In this document: piece after piece, positions 1 to 8,967 of the stretch
How the letters are laid out: each line of letters begins with the position of its first letter
Position numbering within the stretch: position 1 is the stretch's first letter
Source: Stenotrophomonas sp. ASS1
GTDB lineage: Bacteria; Pseudomonadota; Gammaproteobacteria; Xanthomonadales; Xanthomonadaceae
Direction of reading: 5' to 3'
NCBI RefSeq assembly: GCF_004346925.1
Contig: NZ_CP031167.1
Span: 888,001 to 952,000 of the forward strand
DNA: 64,000 nucleotides
The notes under the pieces: model-generated
Seen by the model: only the letters and a program-made list of their open reading frames with translations
Databases searched by the model: none
What the model was told of the DNA's origin: nothing
Program-made: the position numbers and the translations under genes

Positions 1-2396
1 CGGTTGCCGAACTTCAGGCCGGTGACGATGCCGTTGGACGGGTCACGGCTGAAGCGGCTGCAGCGCGATTCGATGCCCTGCTCGTAGCAGTCCCTCAGGA
101 TCTGGTTCGGACTGTCACCGACGATGGTGTTGTCGATGCGGATCTTCCACCAGTCCAGCGCCACGTTGAGGTTGCTGAGGAAGGTCGGGCTCCACACCAG
201 GCCCAGCGTCTTGCTGGTCGAGGTTTCCGGAACCAGCAGCGGGTTCGAACCGGACACGAACGGCGTCGGGGTCGCATCCTGCGCCGTGGTCACCGGGGCG
301 TTGCCCTGCTTCAGCTGGCGGAAGTTGGCGGCATCGGCGATGTCACGTGCGCATCGCGCGCGGACTTCGGCACTGCCCTTGGCCGAGCCGAACACGGTGT
401 CGCACGGATCGCTGAACTGCGCGAAGGTTTCCGAACCACCACCGTACAGGTCGTTGATGGTCGGGGCGCGGAAGCCTTCTGCCCAGGTACCACGGACCAG
501 CAGCTGGTCGATCGGCTTCCACTTGAAGCCGAACTTGCTGTTGAGCGTGTTGCCGAAGGTGTTGTACTTGGAGTAACGGGTGGCGGCACTGAAGCTCAGC
601 TCACGCGCACCGGGCAGGTCGGCCAGCACCGGCACGCTGAGCTCCAGGTAGGCTTCCTTCACGTTGTAGCTGCCACCGGTCGGGCCTGCGGCCAGGTTGG
701 TGGTAGCGCCGGTCTGGGCCAGGGCATCGGGGGTGTAGCGGCCATCTTCCTTGCGGCTTTCCACGCCGAAAGCGAAGCCGAGGTCGCCGGCCGGCAGGGT
801 CATGATGCTGCCGGACAGGTTGGCGAACGCGTTCTTGGTGGTGGTCCGGCCGGTGGTGTGCTCCGCCGGGAACAGCCAGGCCATCAGTTCTTCATTGCCG
901 GTCAGTCCGTTCGGATCGTTCTTGCCGTAGGGCACCAGCGGGTTCCACGGCGTGCAGCCGCTGATCACCGCGCCCGGACGGCCACACATCACCTTGCCGG
1001 TGGCCGGATCCAGGAACGACGGACCCACGGCGTCACGCACGCGCTTCTTGTGCAGGTTGCCGGTGGCGGTAGCGGTCAGCTCGTTGCGGTTGTACTGGTA
1101 GCCCACGTCCCAGTCGAAGTAGCGCTGGCCGATCTCGAAGCTGCCATCCAGCGACACTACCGCACGGTAGGTCTTCAGTTCGCTGGTGCTCACACGCGGG
1201 ATTTCCCAGGTGCGGCGGTTCCAGGCCACGTCGGTTGGCTTGGCATAGCCGTGCTGGTTGCCGAACGGATTGAAGTAGCTGTCCTTGGACATCAGGCCGG
1301 TGGCGGTCGGGTCGCCCGAGATGGACACCGAGCTGGACTGCAGGGGGTAGCCTGCAATCTGGCGCTCGGCCGAACGCTTGTTGTAGCCGAATTCGGTGCG
1401 CAGGTTGACCTGGTCGGTGATCTTGAAGCGACCGTCGAAGTACACCGAATCACGCTTGAGCGGATACATGACGTGCATCTGTTCGTTGGCGTTGCTGACG
1501 TCGCCGGTGAACGGGGTCGCATCGGTCAGGTGGTAGTTGGCCGGGTTGGTCGGGTCAGCACCACGGTTGAGCGAATAGCCGCAGCCGTCCTTGGTGTTGG
1601 TGCAGCCCGGGCCGCCCTTCAGGCCGGTGACCTGGCCCCACTGGCTCAGCGTGGTCCAGTTGGAGGCATCGTTCGGGTGGCGGTCGCTCACGCCGTACTT
1701 GCTGAACCAGCGGTCCTTGGCCCAGACGCTCTTTTCTTCGGAGTGCTCCAGTGCCAGGGTCAGCGACACGCGGTCATTGCTCCAGCCACCCACCACGTCG
1801 AAGCGATCGCGCGCGCCGTCACCTTCGCTGTACTGACCGTGGTAGACGTTGGCGGTCACGCCGTTGACGTTGGAACGGGTGATGATGTTGACCACGCCGG
1901 CCATCGCATCGGAACCGTAGATGGCCGACGCGCCATCCTTCAGCACTTCGATGCGCTCCACCGCCGACACCGGCAGCGAGGACACATCCTGCAGGCCCGA
2001 GGTGCTGATGCCCAGGCGCTTGCCGTTGACCAGCACCAGGGTGCGCTGCGCGCCCAGGTTGCGCATGTCGATGTAGGTGCCGCCGGTGTTTTCGCCCGAG
2101 CTCAGTGCGTTTGCACGGCTGATCGCCGGGCTGCCCATGGCGGTCACGTTCTGCAGGATGTCGGCCACCGAGCTGAAGCCCTGGCGCTCGATGTCCAACC
2201 GGCTCAGTGCCAGGACCGGCTGAGCGGTCTCCACGTCCACCTGGCGGATGCGCGAGCCAGTGATCTCGATGCGATCCAGGGTGGTCGGCGCGGCGGTGCT
2301 GCCACTCTGGGCGAACGCAGGCAGGGCGGCCAGCGTCGCAGTGGTTGCCAGGGCGTAGCGGATGGCCTGCCCCAGGGGGGTGGTACGTGAAGTCAT
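1..2396 (-). CDS. TonB-dependent outer-membrane receptor (partial, 3' end outside window)
   Basis: Reading the minus strand from the ATG at 2394-2396 gives about 798 codons without a stop up to the window edge. A signal peptide (residues about 1-29, ending in ALPAFAQ) is followed by a TonB-box-like stretch (DRIEITGSRIR). The plug domain follows, with TYIDMRNLGAQRTLVLVNG and VERIEVLKDGASAIYGSDA, then many beta-strand segments of the barrel, including FRAPTINDLYGGG. This type imports a large ligand (siderophore, sugar or peptide) across the outer membrane using TonB energy. The ligand cannot be read from the sequence. The C-terminal strands are missing. An AG-rich tract lies in the ribosome-binding position. 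The gene diverges in neither direction from a partner; ppx lies upstream on the same strand. Confidence 0.93.
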   Translation of the reverse strand, partial: MTSRTTPLGQAIRYALATTATLAALPAFAQSGSTAAPTTLDRIEITGSRIRQVDVETAQPVLALSRLDIERQGFSSVADILQNVTAMGSPAISRANALSSGENTGGTYIDMRNLGAQRTLVLVNGKRLGISTSGLQDVSSLPVSAVERIEVLKDGASAIYGSDAMAGVVNIITRSNVNGVTANVYHGQYSEGDGARDRFDVVGGWSNDRVSLTLALEHSEEKSVWAKDRWFSKYGVSDRHPNDASNWTTLSQWGQVTGLKGGPGCTNTKDGCGYSLNRGADPTNPANYHLTDATPFTGDVSNANEQMHVMYPLKRDSVYFDGRFKITDQVNLRTEFGYNKRSAERQIAGYPLQSSSVSISGDPTATGLMSKDSYFNPFGNQHGYAKPTDVAWNRRTWEIPRVSTSELKTYRAVVSLDGSFEIGQRYFDWDVGYQYNRNELTATATGNLHKKRVRDAVGPSFLDPATGKVMCGRPGAVISGCTPWNPLVPYGKNDPNGLTGNEELMAWLFPAEHTTGRTTTKNAFANLSGSIMTLPAGDLGFAFGVESRKEDGRYTPDALAQTGATTNLAAGPTGGSYNVKEAYLELSVPVLADLPGARELSFSAATRYSKYNTFGNTLNSKFGFKWKPIDQLLVRGTWAEGFRAPTINDLYGGGSETFAQFSDPCDTVFGSAKGSAEVRARCARDIADAANFRQLKQGNAPVTTAQDATPTPFVSGSNPLLVPETSTSKTLGLVWSPTFLSNLNVALDWWKIRIDNTIVGDSPNQILRDCYEQGIESRCSRFSRDPSNGIVTGLKFGN

Positions 2397-2402
2397 GACG
2401 AG

Positions 2403-2414
2403 CTCTCTCTCTCT
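2403..2414 (-). repeat. (GA)6 dinucleotide tract in the Shine-Dalgarno region of the TonB-dependent receptor
   Basis: On the minus strand the start codon at 2396 is preceded by a run of six GA units, which must serve as or flank the ribosome-binding site. No other strong SD-like sequence is visible between 2397 and 2430. Confidence 0.6.
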
Positions 2415-2598
2415 CAGGTCGTGCAGGGACGCCAAAAGGGGCGTCGAAGAAATCGGCCGCCCACAAGCGGACCGATGACCCGATAGTAGTCTCGTTGGTT
2501 AATGCTCTGTAAAGAGGTCGTGTCGATTTGTACCAGGCTTCATCGTCAGATTTCACGAAAGCTCAACAAAAGCAGTCGCTTAGCTGTAACGCTGAATG

Positions 2599-2646
2599 CG
2601 CTCCCCCGACTTGATCTGCTGCGTCGCAGCAGGTCAACCGGGGGCG
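2599..2646. other. Long imperfect hairpin in the 306-bp gap between ppx and the TonB-dependent receptor
   Basis: The arms around the GTC loop at 2622-2624 (TTGATCTGCTGC and GCAGCAGGTCAA) are extended by CTCCCCCG and CGGGGGCG. No T-run follows on either strand. A second small hairpin (CTTTCCCTCGCGGGAAAG, about 2677-2694) lies directly after the ppx stop. They may end ppx transcription or protect its 3' end. Nothing else is visible in 2397-2702. Confidence 0.5.
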
Positions 2647-2702
2647 CATGCGCGAACCGTAACGGTGTGTGACCTTCTTTCCCTCGCGGGAAAGCGTGAG
2701 CC

Positions 2703-4229
2703 TCAGGCTACGAAGGGCCGGAACTGGATGCCCAGCCCGGCGATGCCGTCGGTCTCGCCGATCAGATCGGCGCGCAGCAGTGGCCGGGCATCAATGAAGG
2801 CCTGCGGCACGATCAACGACAGGCGGTTGTCGTCGGCGGTCAGTTCCAACGCCGGCAGTGGATCGTCCTCATGGGCACGATTGAGCAGCACCGCCAGGCG
2901 CAGCAGGGCGGCCAGCCGGCGAGCGGTCAGCAGCAGGCGCTCGGGCAGGGCGTCGAAGGCGGTCTTGGTCACGCTGCGGCGATGGCTGCGCACCAGCGCG
3001 GCCAGCATCTGCTGTTCCTGCCGCGAGAAGCCGGCGATATCCGAGTGTTCCAGCACGTAACTGCCATGCACGTGGTAGCCGCTGTGCGCGATCATCAGGC
3101 CCAGCTCGTGCAGGCGCGCGGCCCAGCCGAGCATGCGCGCGTCGTCGGCATCGAGCCGCCAGCGTTCCTGCACCTGTTCCAGCAGTGACAGCGCGGTGTC
3201 CTGCACACGGTCGGCCTGCACGGTATCGATGCCGTAGCGCTGGCTGAGCGCGGACACCGATTCATCGCGCAGATCGTTCTCGCCAGCGCGGCCGACGATG
3301 TCGTAGAGGATGCCTTCGCGCATCGCGGCCTTGCTGACCAGCAGCTTCTGCAGGCCCAGCGCCTGGAAGGCGGCCTCCAGCACCAGGATGCCGCCGGCAA
3401 TGATCGGGCGGCGGTCGCTGGACAGTCCCGGCAACTGGATGTCGTCGATCTTCTTGGCCTTCAGCAGTTCGTCGCGCAGTTGCGGCAGGGCCTCGGCGGT
3501 AATCGCGCCCTTGCTCAGCTTCATCGTCGCGCAGATCTCGCTGATCGCCTTGTGCGTGCCGGACGAGCCCAAGGCTTCCTGCCAGCCCAGCGCGCGGTAC
3601 TTGCTGGCGAAGGGCTGGAACTCGCGGCCGATCTCGGCCAGTGCGTCCTTCCAGCGCTTCTTGCTCAGCTTGCCGCCGGGGAAGAAGCGCCGGGTGCTGG
3701 CGATGCAGCCGGCCTGCAGGCTTTCGCGCTCCAGGGTCTGCATGCCCATGCCGATGATGAATTCGGTGGAGCCGCCGCCGATGTCGATGACCAGCCGGCG
3801 CTGGCCGGGCTTGGGCGGTTGTGCATGGGCCACGCCCAGGTAGATCAGGCGCGCTTCTTCGCGGCCGCTGACCACTTCGATGGCGTGCCCGAGCGCGGTT
3901 TCGGCGGGAACCAGGAACGACTGCGGTGAACGCAGCTGGCGCACGGTATTGGTGGCCAGTGCGCGCACCCGGTGCGGCGGTACATTGCGGATGCGCTGGC
4001 CGAAGCGGGCCAGGCATTCCAGCGCGCGCTGCCGGGCAGCGGAGGAGAGCCCGCCTTTGCCGTCCAGGCCGTCGGCCATGCGCACCGTCTCGCGCAGGCG
4101 GTCGATTACCCGCAGCTGGCCGAGCGTGTAGCGCGCGATGACCATGTGGAAACTATTGGAGCCAAGGTCGATGGCGGCCAGCAGGTCGCCATCCTGCAAT
4201 GCGGGCGGAGTCGTGGTGGTGTGCGGCAT
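2703..4229 (-). CDS. ppx: Exopolyphosphatase (Ppx/GppA family)
   Basis: 508 aa. The N-terminal ASKHA-fold phosphate loop LAAIDLGSNSFHMVIARY (from about residue 17) and the second phosphate motif VIDIGGGSTEFIIG identify a Ppx/GppA phosphatase. The C-terminal half looks like the HD-type helical domain, with LHELGLMIAHSGYHVHGSY. It removes terminal phosphates from inorganic polyphosphate in the cytoplasm, opposing Ppk1, whose gene lies just upstream on the same strand. A pppGpp phosphatase activity (GppA) cannot be excluded from sequence. The length is usual for the long-form family. The 402-bp gap to ppk1 holds repeats and may separate transcription. Confidence 0.93.
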   Translation of the reverse strand: MPHTTTTPPALQDGDLLAAIDLGSNSFHMVIARYTLGQLRVIDRLRETVRMADGLDGKGGLSSAARQRALECLARFGQRIRNVPPHRVRALATNTVRQLRSPQSFLVPAETALGHAIEVVSGREEARLIYLGVAHAQPPKPGQRRLVIDIGGGSTEFIIGMGMQTLERESLQAGCIASTRRFFPGGKLSKKRWKDALAEIGREFQPFASKYRALGWQEALGSSGTHKAISEICATMKLSKGAITAEALPQLRDELLKAKKIDDIQLPGLSSDRRPIIAGGILVLEAAFQALGLQKLLVSKAAMREGILYDIVGRAGENDLRDESVSALSQRYGIDTVQADRVQDTALSLLEQVQERWRLDADDARMLGWAARLHELGLMIAHSGYHVHGSYVLEHSDIAGFSRQEQQMLAALVRSHRRSVTKTAFDALPERLLLTARRLAALLRLAVLLNRAHEDDPLPALELTADDNRLSLIVPQAFIDARPLLRADLIGETDGIAGLGIQFRPFVA

Positions 4230-4333
4230 GGACGAATGTTAGCCGAAGGGGCGGTGTGCTCGTCACCGCGCGGCCTTCACATTTTGGAAGAGGGGAGTGC
4301 GGCAGGGCTGCGCCCTGCACCCGCAGAGGCCAG

Positions 4334-4378
<45 letters not shown>

Positions 4379-4544
4379 GGGCTATCCGTGGGATGGCGGG
4401 GCGGGTCCGATGGCAGGGGACGCCGTGAACCCGTCCATGGGGGCTTGGTCGCCGCATCCATGCGGCTCACACCCCTGCCACCGGACCCACCCCGCCTTCG
4501 ACAGTTCTCTGCGATCTGCCGGGACGGCGTTCTGCGCGGCTGTT

Positions 4545-4627
4545 GGTGGGTGTCGACCTTGGTCGACACGGTAGATCCACGCCATGCGTGGATGAATCCA
4601 AACGTGCCGACCAAGGTCGACACCTAC
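4545..4627. repeat. SMAG-type palindromes (three units)
   Basis: GTAGATCCACGCCATGCGTGGAT lies at 4571-4593. A minus-strand unit GTAGGTGTCGACCTTGGTCG occupies 4604-4627. A degenerate unit with the same GTGTCGACCTTGGTCGACAC core lies at 4545-4569. The outer units can pair over the middle one. They lie in the ppk1-ppx gap, so they would be in a read-through mRNA. Confidence 0.85.
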
Positions 4628-4631
4628 CGGG

Positions 4632-6719
4632 TCAGAGACCCTGCATCAGTGCCATCTGCGCAGAATGCGGTGCCTCGTCGTGGGCGGGCGCACGCTTGTG
4701 GTAGATGCCGTCGGCATCCAGTTCCCAGGCATTGAGGTTGTCGTCCAGGTAGTTCTGCAGGACCTCGCGGTAGACCCGCTTGGCCAGCTCCGGGTCGAGG
4801 ATCGGGAAGCAGGTCTCGACCCGGCGCAGCAGGTTGCGTTCCAGCCAGTCGGCGCTGGCGCAGTACATCTCCGGTGCGCCGTCGTTGCCGAACCAGTAGA
4901 CGCGGCTGTGCTCCAGGAAGCGGCCGACGATCGAGCGCACGCGGATGTTGTCCGAGATGCCCGGCACACCCGGGCGCAGGGTGCAGGCGCCGCGGATGAT
5001 CAGGTCGATCTGCACGCCGGCCTGCGAGGCGGCGTACAGCGCGCGCACCACCTGCGGTTCGTTCAGGGCGTTCATCTTGGCGATGATCCGCGCCGGGCGG
5101 CCGGCGGCGGCGATGCGCGTCTCGCGCTCGATGCGGCCGAGGATGCCAGTGTGCAGGGTGAAGGGCGACTGCAGCAGGCGCTTGAGCTTCATCTTCGACG
5201 CCAGCCCGGACAGCTGCTGGAACAGCAGGTGCACGTCGTTGCCGATGTCCGCATCGGCGGTGATCAGGCTGATGTCGGTGTACGCGCGGGCGGTGCCGCT
5301 GTGGTAGTTGCCGGTGCCCAGGTGCACGTAGCGGCGCAGCTTGCGGCCCTCGCGGCGCACGATCAGCAGCATCTTGGCGTGGGTCTTGTAGCCGACCACG
5401 CCGTACACCACCTGCACGCCGGCCTCCTGCAGGCGATCGGCCAGGCCGAGGTTGGCTTCTTCGTCGAAGCGCGCGCGCAGTTCGACCACCACGGTCACGT
5501 CCTTGCCGTTGCGCGCGGCCTGGATCAGTGCGTCGACGATCAGCGAATCCTTGCCGGTGCGGTAGAGGGTCTGCTTGATCGCCAGCACGTTGGGGTCGAT
5601 CGCCGCCTGCCGGATCAGGTCCAGCACTGCGGTGAAGGCATCGAACGGGTGGTGCAGCAACAGGTCCTGGCGCGCCGTGGTCTCGAAGATGCCGTCACTG
5701 TCGCGCAGCGTGCGCGGGGTCATCGGCGGGTACTTCAGGTCCGGCTGCGCGATCAGGTCGTACAGCTGGATGATGCGGTTGAGGTTGACCGGGCCATCGA
5801 TGCGGTACACCGCGTTCTCGGTCAGGCCGAAATTCTGCAGCAGGGTTCGCACGATCTCGCGCGGCATGTCGTGGGCGATCTCCAGCCGCACCGCCGGCCG
5901 GTAGCCGCGGTCGACCAGCTCGTCACGCAGTGCCAGCGCCAGGTTCTCCACTTCCTCCTCGTCCACCACCAGCTCGGAGTTGCGGGTGACGCGGAACTGG
6001 TAGGCGCCCTGGACTTCCATGCCCGGGAACAGCTCATCGACGAAGGTCGACAGCACCGAGGAAAGGAACACGAAGTTCTGCGGCCCGCCGAGCTTCTCCG
6101 GCAGCTGGATGATGCGCGGCAGCGAGCGCGGCGCACGCACGATGGCCAGGTGGCCGGCGCGGCCGAACGCGTCGGTGCCCTTCAGCACCACCACGATGTT
6201 CAGCGACTTGTTGAGGATCTTCGGGAACGGGTGCACCGGGTCCAGGCCCAGCGGCGACAGCACCGGCATGATCTCGTTGCGGAAGTACGCACGCAGCCAG
6301 CGCTTCTGGCGATCGGTCCAGGAATGGCGGCCGAGCACGCCGATGCCGGCGTCCATCAGCGCCGGGCGCAGCGTCTCGTTCCAGCAGCGGTACTGCTGGT
6401 CCACCAGTTCCGCGGCGCGGTCATGGATGGCGTTGAGGATGGCCTGCGGGCTCATCCCGTCCGGCGCCGGCGGCAGGCCGAATTCCTGCGCGTGGCGTAC
6501 GGCAGCGGCGCGGATCTCGAAGAACTCGTCGAGGTTGGTGCAGGAGATGCACATGAAGCGCAGGCGCTCCAGCAGCGGCACCTGCGGGTCCATCGCCTGG
6601 GCCAGCACGCGGAAGTTGAAATCCAGCTGCGACAGCTCGCGGTTGATGTACAGCGCCGGGTCGCGCAACGGATCGTTGTCCGGGCTCACGGGGAGGGGGA
6701 GGGATCCGAGGCTGCTCAT
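4632..6719 (-). CDS. ppk1: Polyphosphate kinase 1
   Basis: 695 aa, the usual length of the family. N-terminal domain INRELSQLDFNFRVLAQA, head domain, then two phospholipase-D-like C-terminal domains. The first contains GYKTHAKMLLIVRREG with the histidine expected to be autophosphorylated, followed by HLGTGNYHSGTARAYTD. Ppk1 reversibly polymerises the gamma phosphate of ATP into polyphosphate at the inner membrane face. The start at 6719 is 4 bp after the phoR stop, so phoR and ppk1 are almost certainly co-transcribed. This ties polyphosphate synthesis to the phosphate-starvation response. ppx, the degrading enzyme, follows downstream. Confidence 0.97.
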   Translation of the reverse strand: MSSLGSLPLPVSPDNDPLRDPALYINRELSQLDFNFRVLAQAMDPQVPLLERLRFMCISCTNLDEFFEIRAAAVRHAQEFGLPPAPDGMSPQAILNAIHDRAAELVDQQYRCWNETLRPALMDAGIGVLGRHSWTDRQKRWLRAYFRNEIMPVLSPLGLDPVHPFPKILNKSLNIVVVLKGTDAFGRAGHLAIVRAPRSLPRIIQLPEKLGGPQNFVFLSSVLSTFVDELFPGMEVQGAYQFRVTRNSELVVDEEEVENLALALRDELVDRGYRPAVRLEIAHDMPREIVRTLLQNFGLTENAVYRIDGPVNLNRIIQLYDLIAQPDLKYPPMTPRTLRDSDGIFETTARQDLLLHHPFDAFTAVLDLIRQAAIDPNVLAIKQTLYRTGKDSLIVDALIQAARNGKDVTVVVELRARFDEEANLGLADRLQEAGVQVVYGVVGYKTHAKMLLIVRREGRKLRRYVHLGTGNYHSGTARAYTDISLITADADIGNDVHLLFQQLSGLASKMKLKRLLQSPFTLHTGILGRIERETRIAAAGRPARIIAKMNALNEPQVVRALYAASQAGVQIDLIIRGACTLRPGVPGISDNIRVRSIVGRFLEHSRVYWFGNDGAPEMYCASADWLERNLLRRVETCFPILDPELAKRVYREVLQNYLDDNLNAWELDADGIYHKRAPAHDEAPHSAQMALMQGL

Positions 6720-6723
6720 GGCG

Positions 6724-8055
6724 TCATTCTTCGATGGAGGTCAGGGGGGCGGACTCGCGCGGGCGCACGTGGTCGGCATCGAAATGGCAGGAGAACACCG
6801 AGCCCTTGCCGACCTCGCTTTCAATCTCCAGCCGTGCGTGGTGCAGGCCGAGGATGTGCTTGACGATGGACAGGCCCAGGCCGGTGCCGCCGCTCTCGCG
6901 CGAGCGGCTGCTGGACACACGGTAGAAACGTTCGGTCAGGCGCGGCAGGTGGGTGGCCGGGATGCCGTAGCCGGAATCGCGCACCGCCAGCACCGCGCCG
7001 TCGCCTTCGCGGCGGAACTCCACCGCGATGCGGCCCCCGGCCGGGGTGTAGCGCACCGCGTTGGTGACCAGGTTGGAGAAGGCGCTGTGCAGTTCCTTGG
7101 TCGAACCCTGCAGGTCGACACCGGCGAGGTCGTCGATGCTGATCTGGTGGCGGCCCTGGCTGTGCGCCTCGGCCTCGCGGCGCAGCGTCGCCAGCATCGG
7201 CTGCATGGCCACGGTCTCTTCCTCGCTGTGTTCCTGCGATTCGAGGCGCGACAGCGTCAGCAGGTCTTCCACCAGCTGGGCCATGCGCTGGCTCTGCTTG
7301 CGCATTTCTTCCAGCATCGGACCGGTGCCCGGGAAATCCTCCGGGTCCATCATGTCCAGGTAACCGTGGACCACGGTGAGCGGCGTGCGCAGTTCGTGTG
7401 AAACGTTGGCGACGAAGTCGCGGCGCACCTGTTCCAGGCGCAGCAGCTTGCTGACGTCGCGGGCGATCAGCAGCCAGTAGTCCGAAGAATACGGAATCAG
7501 TCGCAGGTTCAGGCGGATCGCAGGATCGACGGGTGAGGGCACGTCCAGGATCGGCTCGGCGTTGCGGCCGCCGGCCAGCCAGTGCGCCAGCGGCATCGGC
7601 TGCAGGCGTTCGACCAGCGCCTCGCCGAGGTCGCCCGGATGATGCAGGCCAAGCAGGGCGGTGGCCGCTTCGTTGAACCACTGCACGCGCTGGCTGTTGC
7701 GGTCCAGCACCACCACCGCATCGGGAAGTGCGGCGGCCGCAGCGCGATAGCTGCGCAGCATGTCCAGCAGGCGGCGCTTGCGCACGCGCATTTCCACCTG
7801 GTTGCGGTACAGCAGGCGGTCCAGCTCGTTCCAGACGCCGGTGCCTTCTTCGGCGGTATCCCAGCGCTGGCGCGCGGTCAGGCGCCGCAGCACGCTGCGC
7901 AGTCGCCAGTAATGCCATGCCAGCGTGGCCAGCGCGCCCAACGCGATGCACAACCACAGATGGCCCGTGAACCACCCCACCAGTCCGGCGAACAGCAGTA
8001 CCGCGGCAACGGTGGCCAGGGTCTTCAACCAGGCAGAGCGGATGTGGCGGGGCAT
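6724..8055 (-). CDS. phoR: Phosphate regulon sensor histidine kinase PhoR
   Basis: 443 aa. Two N-terminal membrane segments (about residues 11-30 and 32-50), a charged linker, a PAS domain (about 105-200, VVVLDRNSQRVQWFNEAA), HisKA with His220 in NVSHELRTPLTVVHGYLD, and an HATPase_c domain with N, G1 (VRDSGYGIP) and G2 (GGTGLGLSIVKHI) boxes. It phosphorylates PhoB under phosphate limitation; the sensing is thought to come through PhoU and the Pst transporter, neither of which is in this window. It follows phoB by 106 bp and precedes ppk1 by 4 bp. Confidence 0.95.
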   Translation of the reverse strand: MPRHIRSAWLKTLATVAAVLLFAGLVGWFTGHLWLCIALGALATLAWHYWRLRSVLRRLTARQRWDTAEEGTGVWNELDRLLYRNQVEMRVRKRRLLDMLRSYRAAAAALPDAVVVLDRNSQRVQWFNEAATALLGLHHPGDLGEALVERLQPMPLAHWLAGGRNAEPILDVPSPVDPAIRLNLRLIPYSSDYWLLIARDVSKLLRLEQVRRDFVANVSHELRTPLTVVHGYLDMMDPEDFPGTGPMLEEMRKQSQRMAQLVEDLLTLSRLESQEHSEEETVAMQPMLATLRREAEAHSQGRHQISIDDLAGVDLQGSTKELHSAFSNLVTNAVRYTPAGGRIAVEFRREGDGAVLAVRDSGYGIPATHLPRLTERFYRVSSSRSRESGGTGLGLSIVKHILGLHHARLEIESEVGKGSVFSCHFDADHVRPRESAPLTSIEE

Positions 8056-8115
8056 TGCGATCTCGTCGTTGAGGTGCGGCGGTTCACTGGGGTGAACCGA
8101 GGGTTATAGCAGAGT

Positions 8116-8152
8116 TGCCGGCGCCGGCACCCGCAGGTGCGTGGCGCCGGCA
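8116..8152. other. GC-rich inverted repeat between phoB and phoR
   Basis: Perfect 10-bp arms TGCCGGCGCC (8116-8125) and GGCGCCGGCA (8143-8152) in the 106-bp phoB-phoR spacer. The core resembles the TGCCGGC SMAG type but lacks a clear GTAG head. It could set the phoB to phoR expression ratio by mRNA processing or attenuation. Confidence 0.6.
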
Positions 8153-8161
8153 CGACGAGGC

Positions 8162-8851
8162 TCAGGTAGCAGTGGAGAAGCGGTAGCCGGCGCCGCGCAC
8201 GGTCTGCACCATGTTTTCGGCGTTGAACGGTTCCAGCGTCTTGCGCAGGCGGCGGATGTGCACGTCGATGGTGCGCTCCTCCACGTACACGCTGCCGCCC
8301 CACACATGGTCCAGCAGCTGGGCGCGGGTATAGACGCGCTCCGGGTGGGTCATGAAGAAGTGCAGCAGGCGGTATTCGGTCGGGCCGATCGGCACCGGCT
8401 GGTCGTTGGCGAACACGCGATGGGCGGCGCCGTCGATGCGGATCGGGCCGACCGCCACGCTGCCGTCCTCGTCGTCCTCGCGGGCGCGGCGCATCACCGC
8501 ACGGATGCGGGCCAGCAGTTCGCGCGCCGAGAACGGCTTGACCACATAGTCGTCGACGCCGGCTTCAAGGCCACCCACGCGGTCGTTCTCTTCGCCGCGG
8601 GCGGTCAGCATGATGATCGGCACTTCGCGGGTCAGGGTTTCCTTGCGCCAGCGCCGGGCCAGATCCAGGCCACTGGTGCCGGGCAGCATCCAGTCCAGCA
8701 GGATCAGGTCGGGGACGCGGTCGGCGATGGCGGTCTGGGCCTCACGGGCGTCGCCGGCGTGGACCGGTTCGTAATCGCCCTTGCGCAGGGCGAAGGCGAC
8801 CATTTCACGGATCGCGGGCTCGTCATCGACGATCAGGATGCGTTTCTGCAC
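8162..8851 (-). CDS. phoB: Phosphate regulon response regulator PhoB
   Basis: 229 aa, typical for PhoB. Receiver domain with the acidic pair DD at residues 9-10, phosphoacceptor Asp53 in LILLDWMLPG, the switch Thr in MLTARGEE and Lys in DDYVVKPFSARELLARI. The OmpR-type winged helix (about 130-229) ends in IDVHIRRLRKTLEP...VRGAGYRF. Phosphorylated PhoB binds Pho boxes and activates phosphate-starvation genes. A Pho box lies upstream, so autoregulation is likely. Confidence 0.97.
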   Translation of the reverse strand: MQKRILIVDDEPAIREMVAFALRKGDYEPVHAGDAREAQTAIADRVPDLILLDWMLPGTSGLDLARRWRKETLTREVPIIMLTARGEENDRVGGLEAGVDDYVVKPFSARELLARIRAVMRRAREDDEDGSVAVGPIRIDGAAHRVFANDQPVPIGPTEYRLLHFFMTHPERVYTRAQLLDHVWGGSVYVEERTIDVHIRRLRKTLEPFNAENMVQTVRGAGYRFSTAT

Positions 8852-8903
8852 GAGGACACCGTAGGGCTCGGTTACTGGAGTGGTGCCAGTAGACTACGGT
8901 TTG

Positions 8904-8921
8904 ATGACATGTTTGTGACTA
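8904..8921 (-). promoter_or_regulatory. Pho box upstream of phoB
   Basis: On the minus strand TAGTCACAAACATGTCAT has two 11-bp-spaced GTCA[CT] half-sites separated by an A-rich spacer. This fits the enterobacterial consensus CTGTCATAAAWCTGTCAY at about 14 of 18 positions. It lies 53-70 bp upstream of the phoB start codon. Confidence 0.7.
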
Positions 8922-8967
8922 CCTGGCCGGAACCGTTCGGGATTGCCATCGGCCGGTCATGCAGCGC

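Noticed and set aside
858-2390. Plus-strand 510-codon open frame opposite the TonB-dependent receptor
   Set aside because: The minus strand encodes a clear receptor; the plus frame is its codon-bias shadow.
4665-6863. Plus-strand 732-codon open frame opposite ppk1
   Set aside because: Shadow of ppk1; His/Gln/Arg/Val-rich as expected for an antisense frame of a GC-rich gene.
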